DNA from: Streptococcus pasteurianus
GTDB taxonomy: Bacteria > Bacillota > Bacilli > Lactobacillales > Streptococcaceae
DNA: 64,000 bases
Reading direction: 5' to 3'
Assembly: GCF_004843545.1 (NCBI RefSeq)
Contig: NZ_CP039457.1
Location: 958,501 to 1,022,500, forward strand
How positions within the stretch are numbered: the first letter of the stretch is position 1; each line of letters opens with the position of its first letter. This document shows, one piece after another, positions 47,548 to 57,326 of this stretch. Made by a program: the position numbers and the translations under genes. The notes beneath the pieces were generated by a model. The model had not been told where the DNA came from and searched no databases. It saw nothing but the letters and a program-made list of their open reading frames with translations.

Positions 47548-49518
47548 ATGGACAGTTTATATATATCTAGAGTAGTTATAAAGAATTAAAGGAACTTTAA
47601 GGGCTTAGATGTTAATTTGCAACACAAGTCGGTAATCGTTGGTGAGAACAATGTTGGCAAAACAAATTTTATCAAGGCATTGCAGCTGATTTTAGATCCT
47701 TCACTTTCAGATGAAGATAGAATGCTATCTGAAAGTGATTTTAATGATTCTCTTAAGAATCCTATGGAGAATAATCAAGAAATTTTAATACAGATTTATA
47801 TTAGCAATTACAGAAGAAACGTTGCAATAATGACAATGTTATCTGATGCGACTGTCTTGGATGCTGAAGGAAATGAAGTGCTTTTATTAAGCTATAAGTT
47901 TTTCCCACATATAGATGAGTTTGGAAAAAAAGAATATCAATATGAAGTATATATGCGAGATGATATGTCTAGAAAATTTGGTTCGAGAGAAAGAAAGTAT
48001 CTTAATATAAAAGTAATTAAGGCACTAAGAGATGTAGAGGCAGATTTGAGAAACAGCAAAAAATCTCCGGTAAAAAAGATGCTTGATGATTATAAAATCA
48101 GTAAAGAAGTTCTTGAAAATATAGCAAGTGAATATAAAGAATGCGGTGATTGCGTTTTGGATTTAGATGAAATCAATGATATGACAATGCATATCAATGA
48201 ACGTTTTTCAGAAATCCTTGGGAATCATGACTATGATATTTCGTTACAGGCAATGGAGGTGGATCCAACAAGGGTATTAGGATCGCTGAAAATGTTGATG
48301 GCAAATCGCTCTGTATCGGATTCAAGCTTGGGGCTAGATAATATTTTATATATTTCGTTGGTTCTTCAGATGCTAAAAGATAAAACAGTTCCAACTTTTG
48401 TTTCTGGTTCAGAATATAGGGAACTATTAACAAAGGAAAATAGCGAAATAATAGATGAATGCTATATTTCCAATGCAGGTGGAAATTATGTTTTAAGAAC
48501 TGATTTAAATGAAGAGAACTATGCTTCATTGTATACATTTATGGCAGACAATGGACATGGAAACAATGCAGTTACTTTGCTGGCTATCGAGGAACCTGAA
48601 GCACATCTTCATCCAGTTTATCAGAGGTTAATCTATAAAGATGTTATTAATCGAAACGGATTTCCTATTCTTCTTACTACACATTCAACACATATTACTT
48701 CTGTAGCACCAATTAAGTCATTGGTACACTTGCATCAAGAAGCAGGGAACACAGTTGCTCATTCTACAGCAAGCATGCCTATGTTGGAAGGGGAATTTTT
48801 GGATGTTGAACGATATCTCGATGTTAAACGTGGTGAAATATTTTTAGGAAAAGGTGTGATACTCGTCGAAGGTATAGCAGAGGAATACATTATTCCAAAA
48901 CTTGCTGAATTATTAGGTAAATCGTTGGATGAGAAGGGGATAGTAGTTTGTAATATTAATTGTACGAATTTTAAACCATATATGAAGATGCTTAATTCTC
49001 TTAGTATACCGTATGCAGTTATAACGGATGGTGACTTCTATATTGAAAATGTTGACGATAGAGATGATTCAAATAGAAATTATCATGTGATGGAGAAAGA
49101 TGTAAAGGATAATGATACCTGCGGATCCCTTGGAAGGGAAAACGCTATTAAAACATTCGAAGCGTTGGATGATAGTGTGCCGGAAAATGTTGATTTAGCT
49201 TTATATTTTTCAGAACGAGGATATTTTATTGGTAAATACACGTTTGAGGTAGATATGATGGAATGCACGTCTACTGAAGCTGGTGAAAGGGCTTTTACTG
49301 ATACATTTGATCAGTTAGTCGAGAGTAGTCGAAAGCAGAATAACTTTAAAAACAGATTGGAGAATCAAGATTATGAGTTCTGCTTACGAAGAATTGAAGA
49401 TCAGAGTGTTGGTAAAGGAAGATTTGCACAGATTTTCTCGGGGAAATGTGTTACTGATAACTGCCCAGATTATGTAAAAAATGCCATTGAATATATTTAT
49501 GCGAAAGTAGATGAATGA
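47548..49518 (+). pseudogene. OLD-family ATP-dependent nuclease (GajA-like) with premature stop at codon 14
   Basis: From the ATG at 47548 (AGAAGGG 5 bp upstream) the frame begins MDSLYISRVVIKN, meets TAA at 47587-47589 where other OLD proteins have Tyr or Phe, and then continues with no further stop to 49518 (656 codons). Walker A is VGENNVGKTNF (about residues 31-41), the ABC-type signature/Walker B IEEPEAHLHPVYQ (about 348), H-loop TTHST, then a TOPRIM domain with VEGIAEEY and TDGDF. It is coupled to a UvrD helicase by ATGA, the Gabija/class 2 OLD arrangement. A TTG at 47617 could restart translation and keep Walker A, but would drop the first beta strand. Confidence 0.85.
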
Positions 49519-51344
49519 GTACGACGACTTATATTGAAAAACTAAGTAGAATTGAAAAAGATGAATACCAGAAGGCTGCCTTTGATAGTCAAAGTAATAC
49601 AGTTGTATTAGCTGGGCCAGGAAGTGGAAAAACAACAGTTTTGACTTTAAAAGCCATGCATTTGCTAAATGGCGTAATTGCAGAACCGCGTGGTTTGGCA
49701 TGTCTTACTTATAGTAGAGAGGCTGCAAGAGAATTTACAGAGAGATTAAAAGAATTAGGTTTGGTAGGGGGAAATAATATATTTCTTGGAACGGTACATT
49801 CATTTTGTCTCACAGAGATACTGGGTAAATTTTGTGATGTATATTCATTAAATATTCCGACGCCGATAAAAATTGCTTCTGAAAAACAAAGAGCAAAACT
49901 ATTTGAGATAGCAAAGAAAAATGTTGGGTGCAATGATAAGTATTTTAAAATTGAGAGAATGAATTGTACAAGAATGCTTAGTATTTCTGGAGTAAGTAAT
50001 ATTTGTGTTGATAGAGACGAAACTGCAGAGATAATAGCTAATGAATATGAAAAACTATTAAACCAGGCCGGTGTTATTGACTATGAAACAATTATTATTG
50101 AGTCTACAAAGCTATTACAGGAAAAACCTTATGTTAGAGAGTGTATATCTGCGAAATATCCGTGGCTTTTAATTGATGAATATCAGGATTTGGGGCGACC
50201 GCTTCATGAAATGGTTCTCACACTTATAGACAATACAAAAATAAAATTCTTTGCAGTTGGTGATCCAGATCAATCTATATATGGATTTCAGGGAGCAGTA
50301 CCTGATTATTTAATTGAATTAGCTGATAGACCTGATGTTCAGAAAATAACTTTATTGAACAACTATAGAAGCAATCAAGACATTATTGACGGTTCAGAAC
50401 TTGTGTTAAATCAACAGCGTGGTTATGTTGCGAAAACACGAGAAAATGAAGATGCTGTTTATAAATTTATTGAAGTAAATGAAGAGTTGGATGACCAGAT
50501 TGAATATTTTGTTAAAAGGATCGTTCCAGGACTTGTAAAAAACGGCATTCCCTATGAGGAGATAGCAGTTCTTGTTGGGAATAATTCGGAATGCAATAGT
50601 ATTGCATTAAGATGCCAGAAAGAGAATATCCCATACTATATCGTAAAGCATCAATTTAATCGGAGCGATTTTGTTAAATGGGTAGAAAGCTGTGCTTCGT
50701 GGATTGAAGGAGATAAAGATATTGTTTTTTCGGATATAGGTGACTTTTGGATATCGTTGATAACAGTAAATGGCGCAATGTATTTGACAGATGAAGAAAA
50801 ACTAATTATCAGAGAGCGACTGTATAAGGTTCTTGTGGAAAGCAAAGATTATGAAAAATCACTGACGAAATGGTTTGAATATGTAAGGAAAGAGCTATGT
50901 TTTGATAAGTATCTTGAACAAAATACGTATTTCCAGGATGAAAAAGATAATATTGATAATCTGATGAAAGAAATGTCTGGTAGTGAATATAAGGAATATG
51001 GAATAGATAAGTTTTCTAAAATCGGGAAGCCCGAGAATCAAATTGTTATTTCTACAAGACATAGTTCAAAAGGATTAGAATTTGAGGCAATAGTAATGAT
51101 GGGAATGGAAGAAGATCATTTTCCAAGTTATTATGTTAAAAACGACGCCAGATTATTAGCAGAGGCTAATCGTTTGTGCTTTGTATGCGTAAGCCGAGCA
51201 AAACGTGTGTGTATTTTAATGAAATCAAGTTATTATACGATTAAAACTAAAAATGGTCCGTGGCGAAAAGAGTTCAAACCATCGATGTATTGGAATATAT
51301 TATACTCAAAATATGGTAATATTAATACAAAGAAACTCCACTAA
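49515..51344 (+). CDS. UvrD/PcrA-like SF1 helicase (GajB-like)
   Basis: A 609-aa SF1A helicase. Motif I AGPGSGKTT (about residue 33), motif II LLIDEYQDLG, motif III GDPDQSIYGFQGA, motif IV NYRSNQDI, motif V TRHSSKGLEFEAIV and motif VI CVSRAKR are all present. Its ATG overlaps the stop of the nuclease gene (ATGA). In Gabija, GajB helps unwind or degrade nucleotides and GajA cuts DNA when nucleotide pools drop. The helicase frame is intact, although its partner carries a stop codon. It is longer than typical GajB (about 500 aa). Codon use is rich in AGA/ATA, unlike the core genes around. Confidence 0.88.
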   Translation: MSTTTYIEKLSRIEKDEYQKAAFDSQSNTVVLAGPGSGKTTVLTLKAMHLLNGVIAEPRGLACLTYSREAAREFTERLKELGLVGGNNIFLGTVHSFCLTEILGKFCDVYSLNIPTPIKIASEKQRAKLFEIAKKNVGCNDKYFKIERMNCTRMLSISGVSNICVDRDETAEIIANEYEKLLNQAGVIDYETIIIESTKLLQEKPYVRECISAKYPWLLIDEYQDLGRPLHEMVLTLIDNTKIKFFAVGDPDQSIYGFQGAVPDYLIELADRPDVQKITLLNNYRSNQDIIDGSELVLNQQRGYVAKTRENEDAVYKFIEVNEELDDQIEYFVKRIVPGLVKNGIPYEEIAVLVGNNSECNSIALRCQKENIPYYIVKHQFNRSDFVKWVESCASWIEGDKDIVFSDIGDFWISLITVNGAMYLTDEEKLIIRERLYKVLVESKDYEKSLTKWFEYVRKELCFDKYLEQNTYFQDEKDNIDNLMKEMSGSEYKEYGIDKFSKIGKPENQIVISTRHSSKGLEFEAIVMMGMEEDHFPSYYVKNDARLLAEANRLCFVCVSRAKRVCILMKSSYYTIKTKNGPWRKEFKPSMYWNILYSKYGNINTKKLH

Positions 51345-51406
51345 AAACTTCGGTAAAAATATGTTAAAATAAAGCAAGGTTATTTAGAACAGAATGGGAG
51401 TAGGTT

Positions 51407-52105
51407 ATGGTTCCAGCGTATATTAGAATTCATGATGCGATTAAGAAAGAGATTGATGAGGGCGTTTGGGAAATTGGTCAGCGTTTGCCGAGTGAGCGTG
51501 ATTTGGCGGATGATTACGAGGTGAGTCGGATGACACTTCGTCAGGCGATTACGCTTTTGGTCGAAGAGGGCATTTTGGAGCGCCGTGTGGGTAGCGGGAC
51601 TTATGTGGCTAGCCACCGTGTGCAAGAAAAAATGCGTGGGACAACCAGTTTCACCGAAATTGTGCGTTCGCAGGGTAAAACGCCGTCGTCACAATTGATT
51701 TCTTATCAGCGAAAAACTGCTAATGAAACGGAAATCCAGCAGTTACAACTAAAAGCGACAGATACCGTGGTGCGTATGGAGCGCGTGCGTTTTGCGGATA
51801 ACATTCCTTTGGTTTTTGAAGTGGCATCAATTCCAGAAAAGCTCATTCAGTCTTTCAATCAAGAGGACATCACAGAGCATTTCTTCCAAACATTAACGGA
51901 TAATGGTTATGAAATTGGCAAGAGTCAGCAAACGATTTATGCTAAAAATGCAAGTGAGCGCGTGGCGAATTATCTCAAAGTGCCTAAAAATCATGCGGTG
52001 CTGGCATTGACACAGGTATCCTATTTCACAGACGGACGACCATTTGAATACGTTCACAGCCAATACGTCGGCGACCGTTTTGAATTTTATTTGGAGAATA
52101 ATTAA
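51407..52105 (+). CDS. GntR-family regulator (HutC/YvoA subfamily)
   Basis: 232 aa. The winged HTH (PSERDLADDYEVSRMTLRQAI, in two parts) is followed by a UTRA effector-binding domain (GTTSFTEIVRSQGKTP; the C-terminal RPFEYVHSQYVGDRFEF). Family members sense sugar phosphates or histidine-pathway ligands. In streptococci it usually lies near guaA, so the whole block from 35.3 to 51.4 kb appears to be inserted between them. GGGAGTAGGTT precedes the ATG. Confidence 0.9.
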   Translation: MVPAYIRIHDAIKKEIDEGVWEIGQRLPSERDLADDYEVSRMTLRQAITLLVEEGILERRVGSGTYVASHRVQEKMRGTTSFTEIVRSQGKTPSSQLISYQRKTANETEIQQLQLKATDTVVRMERVRFADNIPLVFEVASIPEKLIQSFNQEDITEHFFQTLTDNGYEIGKSQQTIYAKNASERVANYLKVPKNHAVLALTQVSYFTDGRPFEYVHSQYVGDRFEFYLENN

Positions 52106-52260
52106 GGAACAAACCATTCTCCAAATGTATATCCTAGAGGAAGTCACGAAAGATTTGAAATAACAAGTCATAAAACAGAACCTTATTGGGTGTCTGTTTT
52201 ATTTTTTCCAATATTTCTTATTAATCTAGGACAACTATTTTAAGATAAAAAGCAGATTAT

Positions 52261-52303
52261 TTGAGAAAAGTAAAAAGGTAATATATACTTGTATCAGATA
52301 CAA
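52261..52303 (+). promoter_or_regulatory. Promoter and palindromic operator of the Rrf2/quinone oxidoreductase operon
   Basis: TTGAGA (52261-52266) and TATACT (52284-52289) are 17 bp apart. Directly after lies the perfect palindrome TTGTATC-A-GATACAA (52289-52303). It lies at the likely start of transcription and is a probable operator for the Rrf2 protein. Confidence 0.75.
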
Positions 52304-52324
52304 ATACAAGAAAGAGGGCAGGAA

Positions 52325-52744
52325 ATGGATACAAAATTTTCGGTTGCGCTTCATCTTTTAGTGATGATTAGTGAAAGTGGCAAAAATTTGACATCACAAG
52401 AGTTAGCTAAAAGTGTTGGAACTAACTCGAGTTATATCAGGAAAGTAATCGCTCTTCTGAAGAGCGCTGATATTATTACTTCACATCAAGGTAAATCAGG
52501 TTACCAGTTGGTAAAAGCTCCTAAGGATTTGACATTGTTAGAGATTTATCAGGCGACACAAGAAATAGCTCATATTCATTTGTTTCAAATGCATCAAAAT
52601 GCTAATTTAGAATGTCCAGTAGGTAAGCATATTGAGAAAGCAGTAAAGCCTATTTTTTTCTCAATTAATTCTCAATTAGAAAATGATTTGTCTAGCCAAA
52701 CGCTAAGTAATGTCATTGATAATCTATATCGCGAAGCAAATTAA
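52325..52744 (+). CDS. Rrf2-family transcriptional regulator (YwnA-like)
   Basis: 139 aa. Rrf2 winged helix (VALHLLVMISESGKNLTSQ, SYIRKVIALLKSADII, GKSGYQLVK). A single Cys in NLECPVGKHIE may sense thiol stress or electrophiles; no iron-sulphur triad is present. The ATG at 52325 has AGGGCAGGAA upstream; the frame from 52289 starts inside the operator. Coupled to the oxidoreductase 28 bp downstream, so quinones or electrophiles are the likely signal. Confidence 0.85.
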   Translation: MDTKFSVALHLLVMISESGKNLTSQELAKSVGTNSSYIRKVIALLKSADIITSHQGKSGYQLVKAPKDLTLLEIYQATQEIAHIHLFQMHQNANLECPVGKHIEKAVKPIFFSINSQLENDLSSQTLSNVIDNLYREAN

Positions 52745-52772
52745 AAATAATAATTCCAAAAGGAAAAAATTT

Positions 52773-53771
52773 ATGAAAGCAATGCAATTAACAACATATG
52801 ACAAAAATAATATTACACTTGATCTTGTTCAGGTTGAAAAACCTGAAATTAATGCCAGACAAGTGTTACTTAAAGTTACCGCAGCTGGTGTTAATCCACT
52901 CGATAATATGATCTCTCGTGGTGAAGTAAAACTAATCGTTCCCTATAAAATTCCTTTGATTCCTGGTAATGAAGTTGTTGGGATAGTAGAAGCAATTGGT
53001 GAACAAGTATCAGGTTTTGAAGAAGGTGAACGTGTTTATGCTAGATTGCCATTGGATAGTATTGGAGCTTTTGCTGAATATGTAGCTGTTGACTACTCAG
53101 CCTTAGCTAAAGTTCCAGATTATTTAAGCGATATTGAAGCGGCAGCTGTTCCTCTCACAGCATTGACAGTTTTTCAAGCATTTGAGTTAATGCAGGTTAA
53201 AAGAGGTAAAACAATTTTTATTTCAGGTGGTACTGGAGGGCTTGGTGCCATGGCGATTCCCTTGGCTAAAGCTAGGGGGTTAACTGTTATTACGAGTGGT
53301 AATGCAGCTAATGAGCAGCGTGTGCTAGATCTTGGGGCTGATCGTTTTATTAATTATCAAACAGACGATTATAGTAAATTGCTTTCGAATGTTGACTATG
53401 TTTTAGATACTTTAGGTGGAAAAGAGACAGAAAAACAAATGACCATCTTAAAAAAAGGCGGACAGATAGTTTCGTTGAAAGGAATGCCTAATAGAGCTTT
53501 TGCGAAGCGCATGGAATTTTCAAAATGGAAACAATTATTGTTTGGATTAGCAGGTCATTCATTTGATAAACTTGCGACTAAATATGGTGTTATTTATCAT
53601 TTTATTTTTGTTGAAGCGAATGGTAGACAACTTCAAGAGATATCAAATATTTTAGCAGAACGCAAACTTAGACCTTCAATTGATACAGTATATTCTTTAG
53701 ATGCTATCAATAGTGCACTCGATAAAGTCGCTAATGGTCATTCACGTGGAAAGACAGTCATTCAATTTTAG
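52773..53771 (+). CDS. NADP-dependent zinc-free alcohol dehydrogenase-like quinone oxidoreductase
   Basis: A 332-aa MDR-superfamily enzyme. GROES-like domain followed by a Rossmann fold with the motif ISGGTGGLGAMAI (about residue 150). The zinc ligands of alcohol dehydrogenases are absent (VNPLDNMISRG), typical of quinone reductases or enoyl reductases. The ATG at 52773 has AAAGGAAAA upstream. Together with Rrf2 it forms a stress-inducible operon. Ends in the terminator at 53830. Confidence 0.88.
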   Translation: MKAMQLTTYDKNNITLDLVQVEKPEINARQVLLKVTAAGVNPLDNMISRGEVKLIVPYKIPLIPGNEVVGIVEAIGEQVSGFEEGERVYARLPLDSIGAFAEYVAVDYSALAKVPDYLSDIEAAAVPLTALTVFQAFELMQVKRGKTIFISGGTGGLGAMAIPLAKARGLTVITSGNAANEQRVLDLGADRFINYQTDDYSKLLSNVDYVLDTLGGKETEKQMTILKKGGQIVSLKGMPNRAFAKRMEFSKWKQLLFGLAGHSFDKLATKYGVIYHFIFVEANGRQLQEISNILAERKLRPSIDTVYSLDAINSALDKVANGHSRGKTVIQF

Positions 53772-53829
53772 TGAAAAGATAACATTGAAGACTTGAGTGA
53801 CTATGATTTTTTATTATTACCTTTATTAA

Positions 53830-53860
53830 ACAACAGCCTCTACAAGGTTGTTGTTTTTTG
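53830..53860 (+). terminator. Intrinsic terminator after the oxidoreductase
   Basis: AACAACAGCC (53830-53839) pairs with GGTTGTTGTT (53847-53856) with one wobble, then TTTT. Confidence 0.8.
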
Positions 53861-53968
53861 TCAGCATGATTCATTTTTTACTATAATCTAGATTTTCTAA
53901 AAGATTTACCACATATATTAACCATTTCTGACTATTAAATTCAGCTAAATTATGGTAAAATAAGGGCT

Positions 53969-54301
53969 ATGGAAATTGAAAAAACCAATCGTATGAATGC
54001 TCTTTTTGAGTTCTATGCTGCTTTGTTAACGGATAAGCAGATGAATTATATTGAACTATATTATGCGGATGATTATAGTTTGGCAGAAATCGCTGAAGAA
54101 TTCGGTGTGAGCCGTCAAGCAGTCTATGATAACATTAAACGAACAGAAAAAATTTTAGAAGCTTACGAGATGAAGTTGCACATGTATTCGGACTATATTG
54201 TTCGGAGCCAAATTTTTGACGATATTTTAGAAAAATATCCTGATGATGAATTTTTGAAAGAGAGAATTTCCGTTTTGAGTAGTATTGATAATCGTGATTA
54301 A
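53969..54301 (+). CDS. ylxM: SRP-associated HTH protein YlxM
   Basis: A 110-aa helix-turn-helix protein ([20 protein letters not shown] then [21 protein letters not shown]) of the YlxM/p13 family. In streptococci YlxM binds the SRP RNA-Ffh complex and modulates FtsY GTPase activity. The gene always precedes ffh in these bacteria, as here. -10 TATAAT at about 53882 is plausible as promoter. Confidence 0.95.
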   Translation: MEIEKTNRMNALFEFYAALLTDKQMNYIELYYADDYSLAEIAEEFGVSRQAVYDNIKRTEKILEAYEMKLHMYSDYIVRSQIFDDILEKYPDDEFLKERISVLSSIDNRD

Positions 54302-54373
54302 TCCGCGTATTACTCACTAAACAGAAGAACATTTGTAAAATTATAGAGATACTTAGGTAGGAGAAAAGATATT

Positions 54374-55939
54374 ATGGCTTTTGAAAGTTTGACAGAACGC
54401 CTGCAAGGGGTGTTTAAAAATATTCGCGGAAAGAAGAAGTTGTCTGAAAAAGACGTCCAAGAAGTCACAAAAGAAATTCGTCTGGCATTGCTTGAAGCTG
54501 ACGTTGCTTTGCCAGTTGTTAAGACTTTCATCAAGCGCGTGCGTGAACGTGCAGTTGGTCATGAAATCATTGATACACTTGACCCAACACAACAAATCGT
54601 TAAGATTGTTAACGAAGAATTGACTGAAATTCTTGGTTCTGAAACAGCTGAACTTGAAAAATCACCTAAAATTCCAACAATTATTATGATGGTCGGTCTC
54701 CAAGGTGCTGGTAAAACAACATTTGCAGGGAAATTAGCTAACAAGCTGATTAAAGATGAAAATGCACGTCCGTTGATGATTGCTGCCGATATTTACCGCC
54801 CAGCGGCTATCGACCAATTAAAAACACTTGGTAGTCAAATCAATGTGCCAGTTTTTGACATGGGAACTGACCACTCAGCTGTTGAAATCGTGACAAATGG
54901 TTTGGCACAAGCCAAAGAAAATCACAACGATTACGTTATCATTGATACGGCTGGTCGTTTGCAAATTGACGAAAAACTCATGGAAGAACTCCGTGATGTT
55001 AAAGCTTTAGCAAATCCAAATGAAATTCTTTTGGTTGTTGATAGTATGATTGGTCAAGAAGCTGCCAACGTCGCTGACGAATTCAACAAGCAATTGGACA
55101 TCACAGGGGTTGTTTTAACTAAGATTGATGGTGATACACGTGGTGGTGCTGCGCTTTCAATCCGCGAAATCACTAGTAAACCAATCAAATTCACTGGTAC
55201 TGGTGAAAAAATTACGGACATCGAAACTTTCCACCCAGACCGCATGTCTAGCCGTATTCTTGGCATGGGTGATTTGCTGACATTGATTGAAAAAGCCAGC
55301 CAAGAATATGACGAGAAAAAATCATTGGAACTCGCAGAAAAAATGCGTGAAAATACCTTTGATTTCAACGATTTCATCGACCAATTAGACCAAGTTCAAA
55401 ACATGGGACCTATGGAAGATTTGCTTAAAATGATTCCTGGTATGGCAAACAACCCAGCGCTAAAAAACTTTAAAGTTGATGAAAAAGCTGTCGCTCGTAA
55501 ACGTGCTATCGTGTCATCAATGACACCAGAAGAACGTGAAAATCCTGATTTGCTCAACCCAAGCCGCCGTCGCCGTATTGCTGCAGGTTCAGGAAATAGT
55601 TTCGTTGAAGTCAATAAATTCATTAAAGATTTCAACCAAGCAAAACAAATGATGCAAGGTGTTATGTCTGGTGACATGGAAAAAGCAATGAAGAAAATGG
55701 GAATCAACCCAAATAATCTCCCTAAAAATATGCCAAACGGTATGGATATGTCGTCACTTGAAGGCATGATGGGCGGTAATGGTATGCCAGACCTTTCAGC
55801 ACTTGGTGGCGGAGATATGGATCTTAGCCAAATGATGGGCGGCGGTCTAAAAGGGAAAGTCGGCGAATTTGCGATGAAGCAATCAATGAAACGCATGGCA
55901 AATAAAATGAAAAAAGCGAAGAAAAAACGCCGTAAATAA
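54374..55939 (+). CDS. ffh: Signal recognition particle GTPase Ffh
   Basis: 521 aa. N domain, then G domain with GLQGAGKTT (about residue 107), DTAGR, TKIDGDTRGGAAL; then the Met-rich M domain (KQMMQGVMSGDMEKAMKKMG and later MSSLEGMMGGNGM) for signal peptide and RNA binding. It targets membrane proteins cotranslationally. RBS GGTAGGAGAAAAG. Ends in a strong terminator. Confidence 0.98.
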   Translation: MAFESLTERLQGVFKNIRGKKKLSEKDVQEVTKEIRLALLEADVALPVVKTFIKRVRERAVGHEIIDTLDPTQQIVKIVNEELTEILGSETAELEKSPKIPTIIMMVGLQGAGKTTFAGKLANKLIKDENARPLMIAADIYRPAAIDQLKTLGSQINVPVFDMGTDHSAVEIVTNGLAQAKENHNDYVIIDTAGRLQIDEKLMEELRDVKALANPNEILLVVDSMIGQEAANVADEFNKQLDITGVVLTKIDGDTRGGAALSIREITSKPIKFTGTGEKITDIETFHPDRMSSRILGMGDLLTLIEKASQEYDEKKSLELAEKMRENTFDFNDFIDQLDQVQNMGPMEDLLKMIPGMANNPALKNFKVDEKAVARKRAIVSSMTPEERENPDLLNPSRRRRIAAGSGNSFVEVNKFIKDFNQAKQMMQGVMSGDMEKAMKKMGINPNNLPKNMPNGMDMSSLEGMMGGNGMPDLSALGGGDMDLSQMMGGGLKGKVGEFAMKQSMKRMANKMKKAKKKRRK

Positions 55940-55952
55940 TGTTAGATAAAAC

Positions 55953-55990
55953 AAACGAAGCTGAGACAAAAGTCTAGCTTCGTTTTTAGT
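55953..55990 (+). terminator. Intrinsic terminator after ffh
   Basis: AAACGAAGCT (55953-55962) pairs with AGCTTCGTTT (55976-55985), extended by GAGAC/GTCT, followed by TTAG. Confidence 0.85.
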
Positions 55991-56063
55991 TTGTTTTTGT
56001 TAATTTACTAAAAATAAAGTTTTCAAGACATCCTTTGATTTGATTCAGTAAATTTCTCATAAC

Positions 56064-56094
56064 ATCTTTCCGAAAAACTGTAATTTTCTTGAAA
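56064..56094 (+). other. difSL-like chromosome dimer resolution site
   Basis: The 31 bases resemble the difSL consensus known for streptococci and lactococci; the core is TTTCCGAAAAACTGTAATTT (56067-56086). It lies 56 bp upstream of xerS, the usual arrangement. Gene strand changes after this point from + to -, as expected at the terminus. Confidence 0.85.
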
Positions 56095-56149
56095 ATTAAA
56101 TCAGTCTGTGATATACTCCTATTGTAAAGACATCTCAGGAGAATTTTAG

Positions 56150-57220
56150 ATGAAACGTGAAAAATTACTTGAAAAAATTGATGAACTTAAAGAAATAATG
56201 CCTTGGTACGTCTTGGACTATTACCAATCAAAACTTTCAGTTCCTTATAGCTTCACAACTTTATATGAATACTTAAAAGAATATCGCCGATTTTTCGAAT
56301 GGCTTTTGGATTCTGGAATTTCAGATGTTACTAAAATTGCTGATGTTGAGTTAACAACCCTGGAACATCTTTCTAAAAAAGACATGGAATCATTCATCCT
56401 TTATCTGCGTGAACGTCCTTCTTTGAACACTTATTCAACAAAACAAGGTGTCTCACAAACAACGATTAATCGGACGTTATCAGCACTTTCAAGCCTGTTT
56501 AAATACCTAACAGAAGAGGTCGAAGATGAAAATGGTGAGCCCTACTTCTATCGAAATGTCATGAAAAAAATCGCTACTAAGAAGAAAAAAGAAACGCTGG
56601 CAGCTCGAGCTGAAAATATAAAAGGCAAACTTTTCCTAGGTGACGAGACCATGGCATTTATCGACTATATCGATACAGAGTATCAAAATAAGCTCTCTCA
56701 CCGCGCCCTCTCCTCCTTCCAAAAGAATAAGGAGCGTGATTTAGCGCTTATTGCTCTTCTGCTTGCCTCTGGTGTCCGTCTTTCAGAAGCTGTTAATCTT
56801 GATTTGAAAGACTTAAACCTTAATATGATGGTTATCGAAGTCACTCGTAAAGGTGGAAAACGTGATTCTGTCAATGTTGCTAACTTTGCTAAGCCTTATT
56901 TAGAAGCTTATTTACAAATCAGAGCGCCTCGCTATAAGGCGGAAAAACAAGACCAAGCTCTCTTTTTAACAGAATATCGCGGTGTTCCTAACCGTATTGA
57001 TGCTTCAAGCGTTGAAAAGTTAGTTGCTAAATATTCTCAAGATTTCAAAGTTCGTGTAACACCCCATAAACTGCGCCACACACTTGCAACACGTCTTTAC
57101 GATGCTACTAAATCACAAGTCCTAGTTAGCCACCAATTAGGACATGCCAGCACACAAGTTACCGACTTATACACCCATATCGTCAACGACGAACAAAAAA
57201 ACGCTTTAGATAAGCTTTAA
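56150..57220 (+). CDS. xerS: Tyrosine recombinase XerS
   Basis: A 356-aa recombinase of the single-Xer type of streptococci and lactococci that resolves chromosome dimers at difSL with FtsK. The catalytic residues lie in SGVRLSEAV (Arg), HKLRHTLAT (His, Arg), LGHAS (His) and TDLYTHI (Tyr). The N-terminal core-binding domain begins [16 protein letters not shown] ([18 protein letters not shown]). RBS CAGGAGAATTTT. Own promoter likely; a terminator follows. Confidence 0.97.
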   Translation: MKREKLLEKIDELKEIMPWYVLDYYQSKLSVPYSFTTLYEYLKEYRRFFEWLLDSGISDVTKIADVELTTLEHLSKKDMESFILYLRERPSLNTYSTKQGVSQTTINRTLSALSSLFKYLTEEVEDENGEPYFYRNVMKKIATKKKKETLAARAENIKGKLFLGDETMAFIDYIDTEYQNKLSHRALSSFQKNKERDLALIALLLASGVRLSEAVNLDLKDLNLNMMVIEVTRKGGKRDSVNVANFAKPYLEAYLQIRAPRYKAEKQDQALFLTEYRGVPNRIDASSVEKLVAKYSQDFKVRVTPHKLRHTLATRLYDATKSQVLVSHQLGHASTQVTDLYTHIVNDEQKNALDKL

Positions 57221-57225
57221 AAATT

Positions 57226-57256
57226 AACCTGAACTATTAATAAGTTCAGGTTTTTT
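57226..57256 (+). terminator. Intrinsic terminator after xerS
   Basis: AACCTGAACT (57226-57235) pairs with AGTTCAGGTT (57243-57252), followed by TTTT. Confidence 0.85.
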
Positions 57257-57326
57257 ATCATCTCCTTGCTGACAAATAAATAATGAATGTTCTAAATGTG
57301 TTTTACATAATATTATTTATGTAAAA

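Noticed and set aside
51893..52171. Minus-strand 92-codon frame overlapping the GntR gene
   Set aside because: Antisense to a certain gene, no RBS, composition biased.
55396..55896. Long minus-strand open frame (166 codons) inside ffh
   Set aside because: Mirror image of the Met/Gly-rich M domain; no RBS, and the + strand gene is unquestionable.
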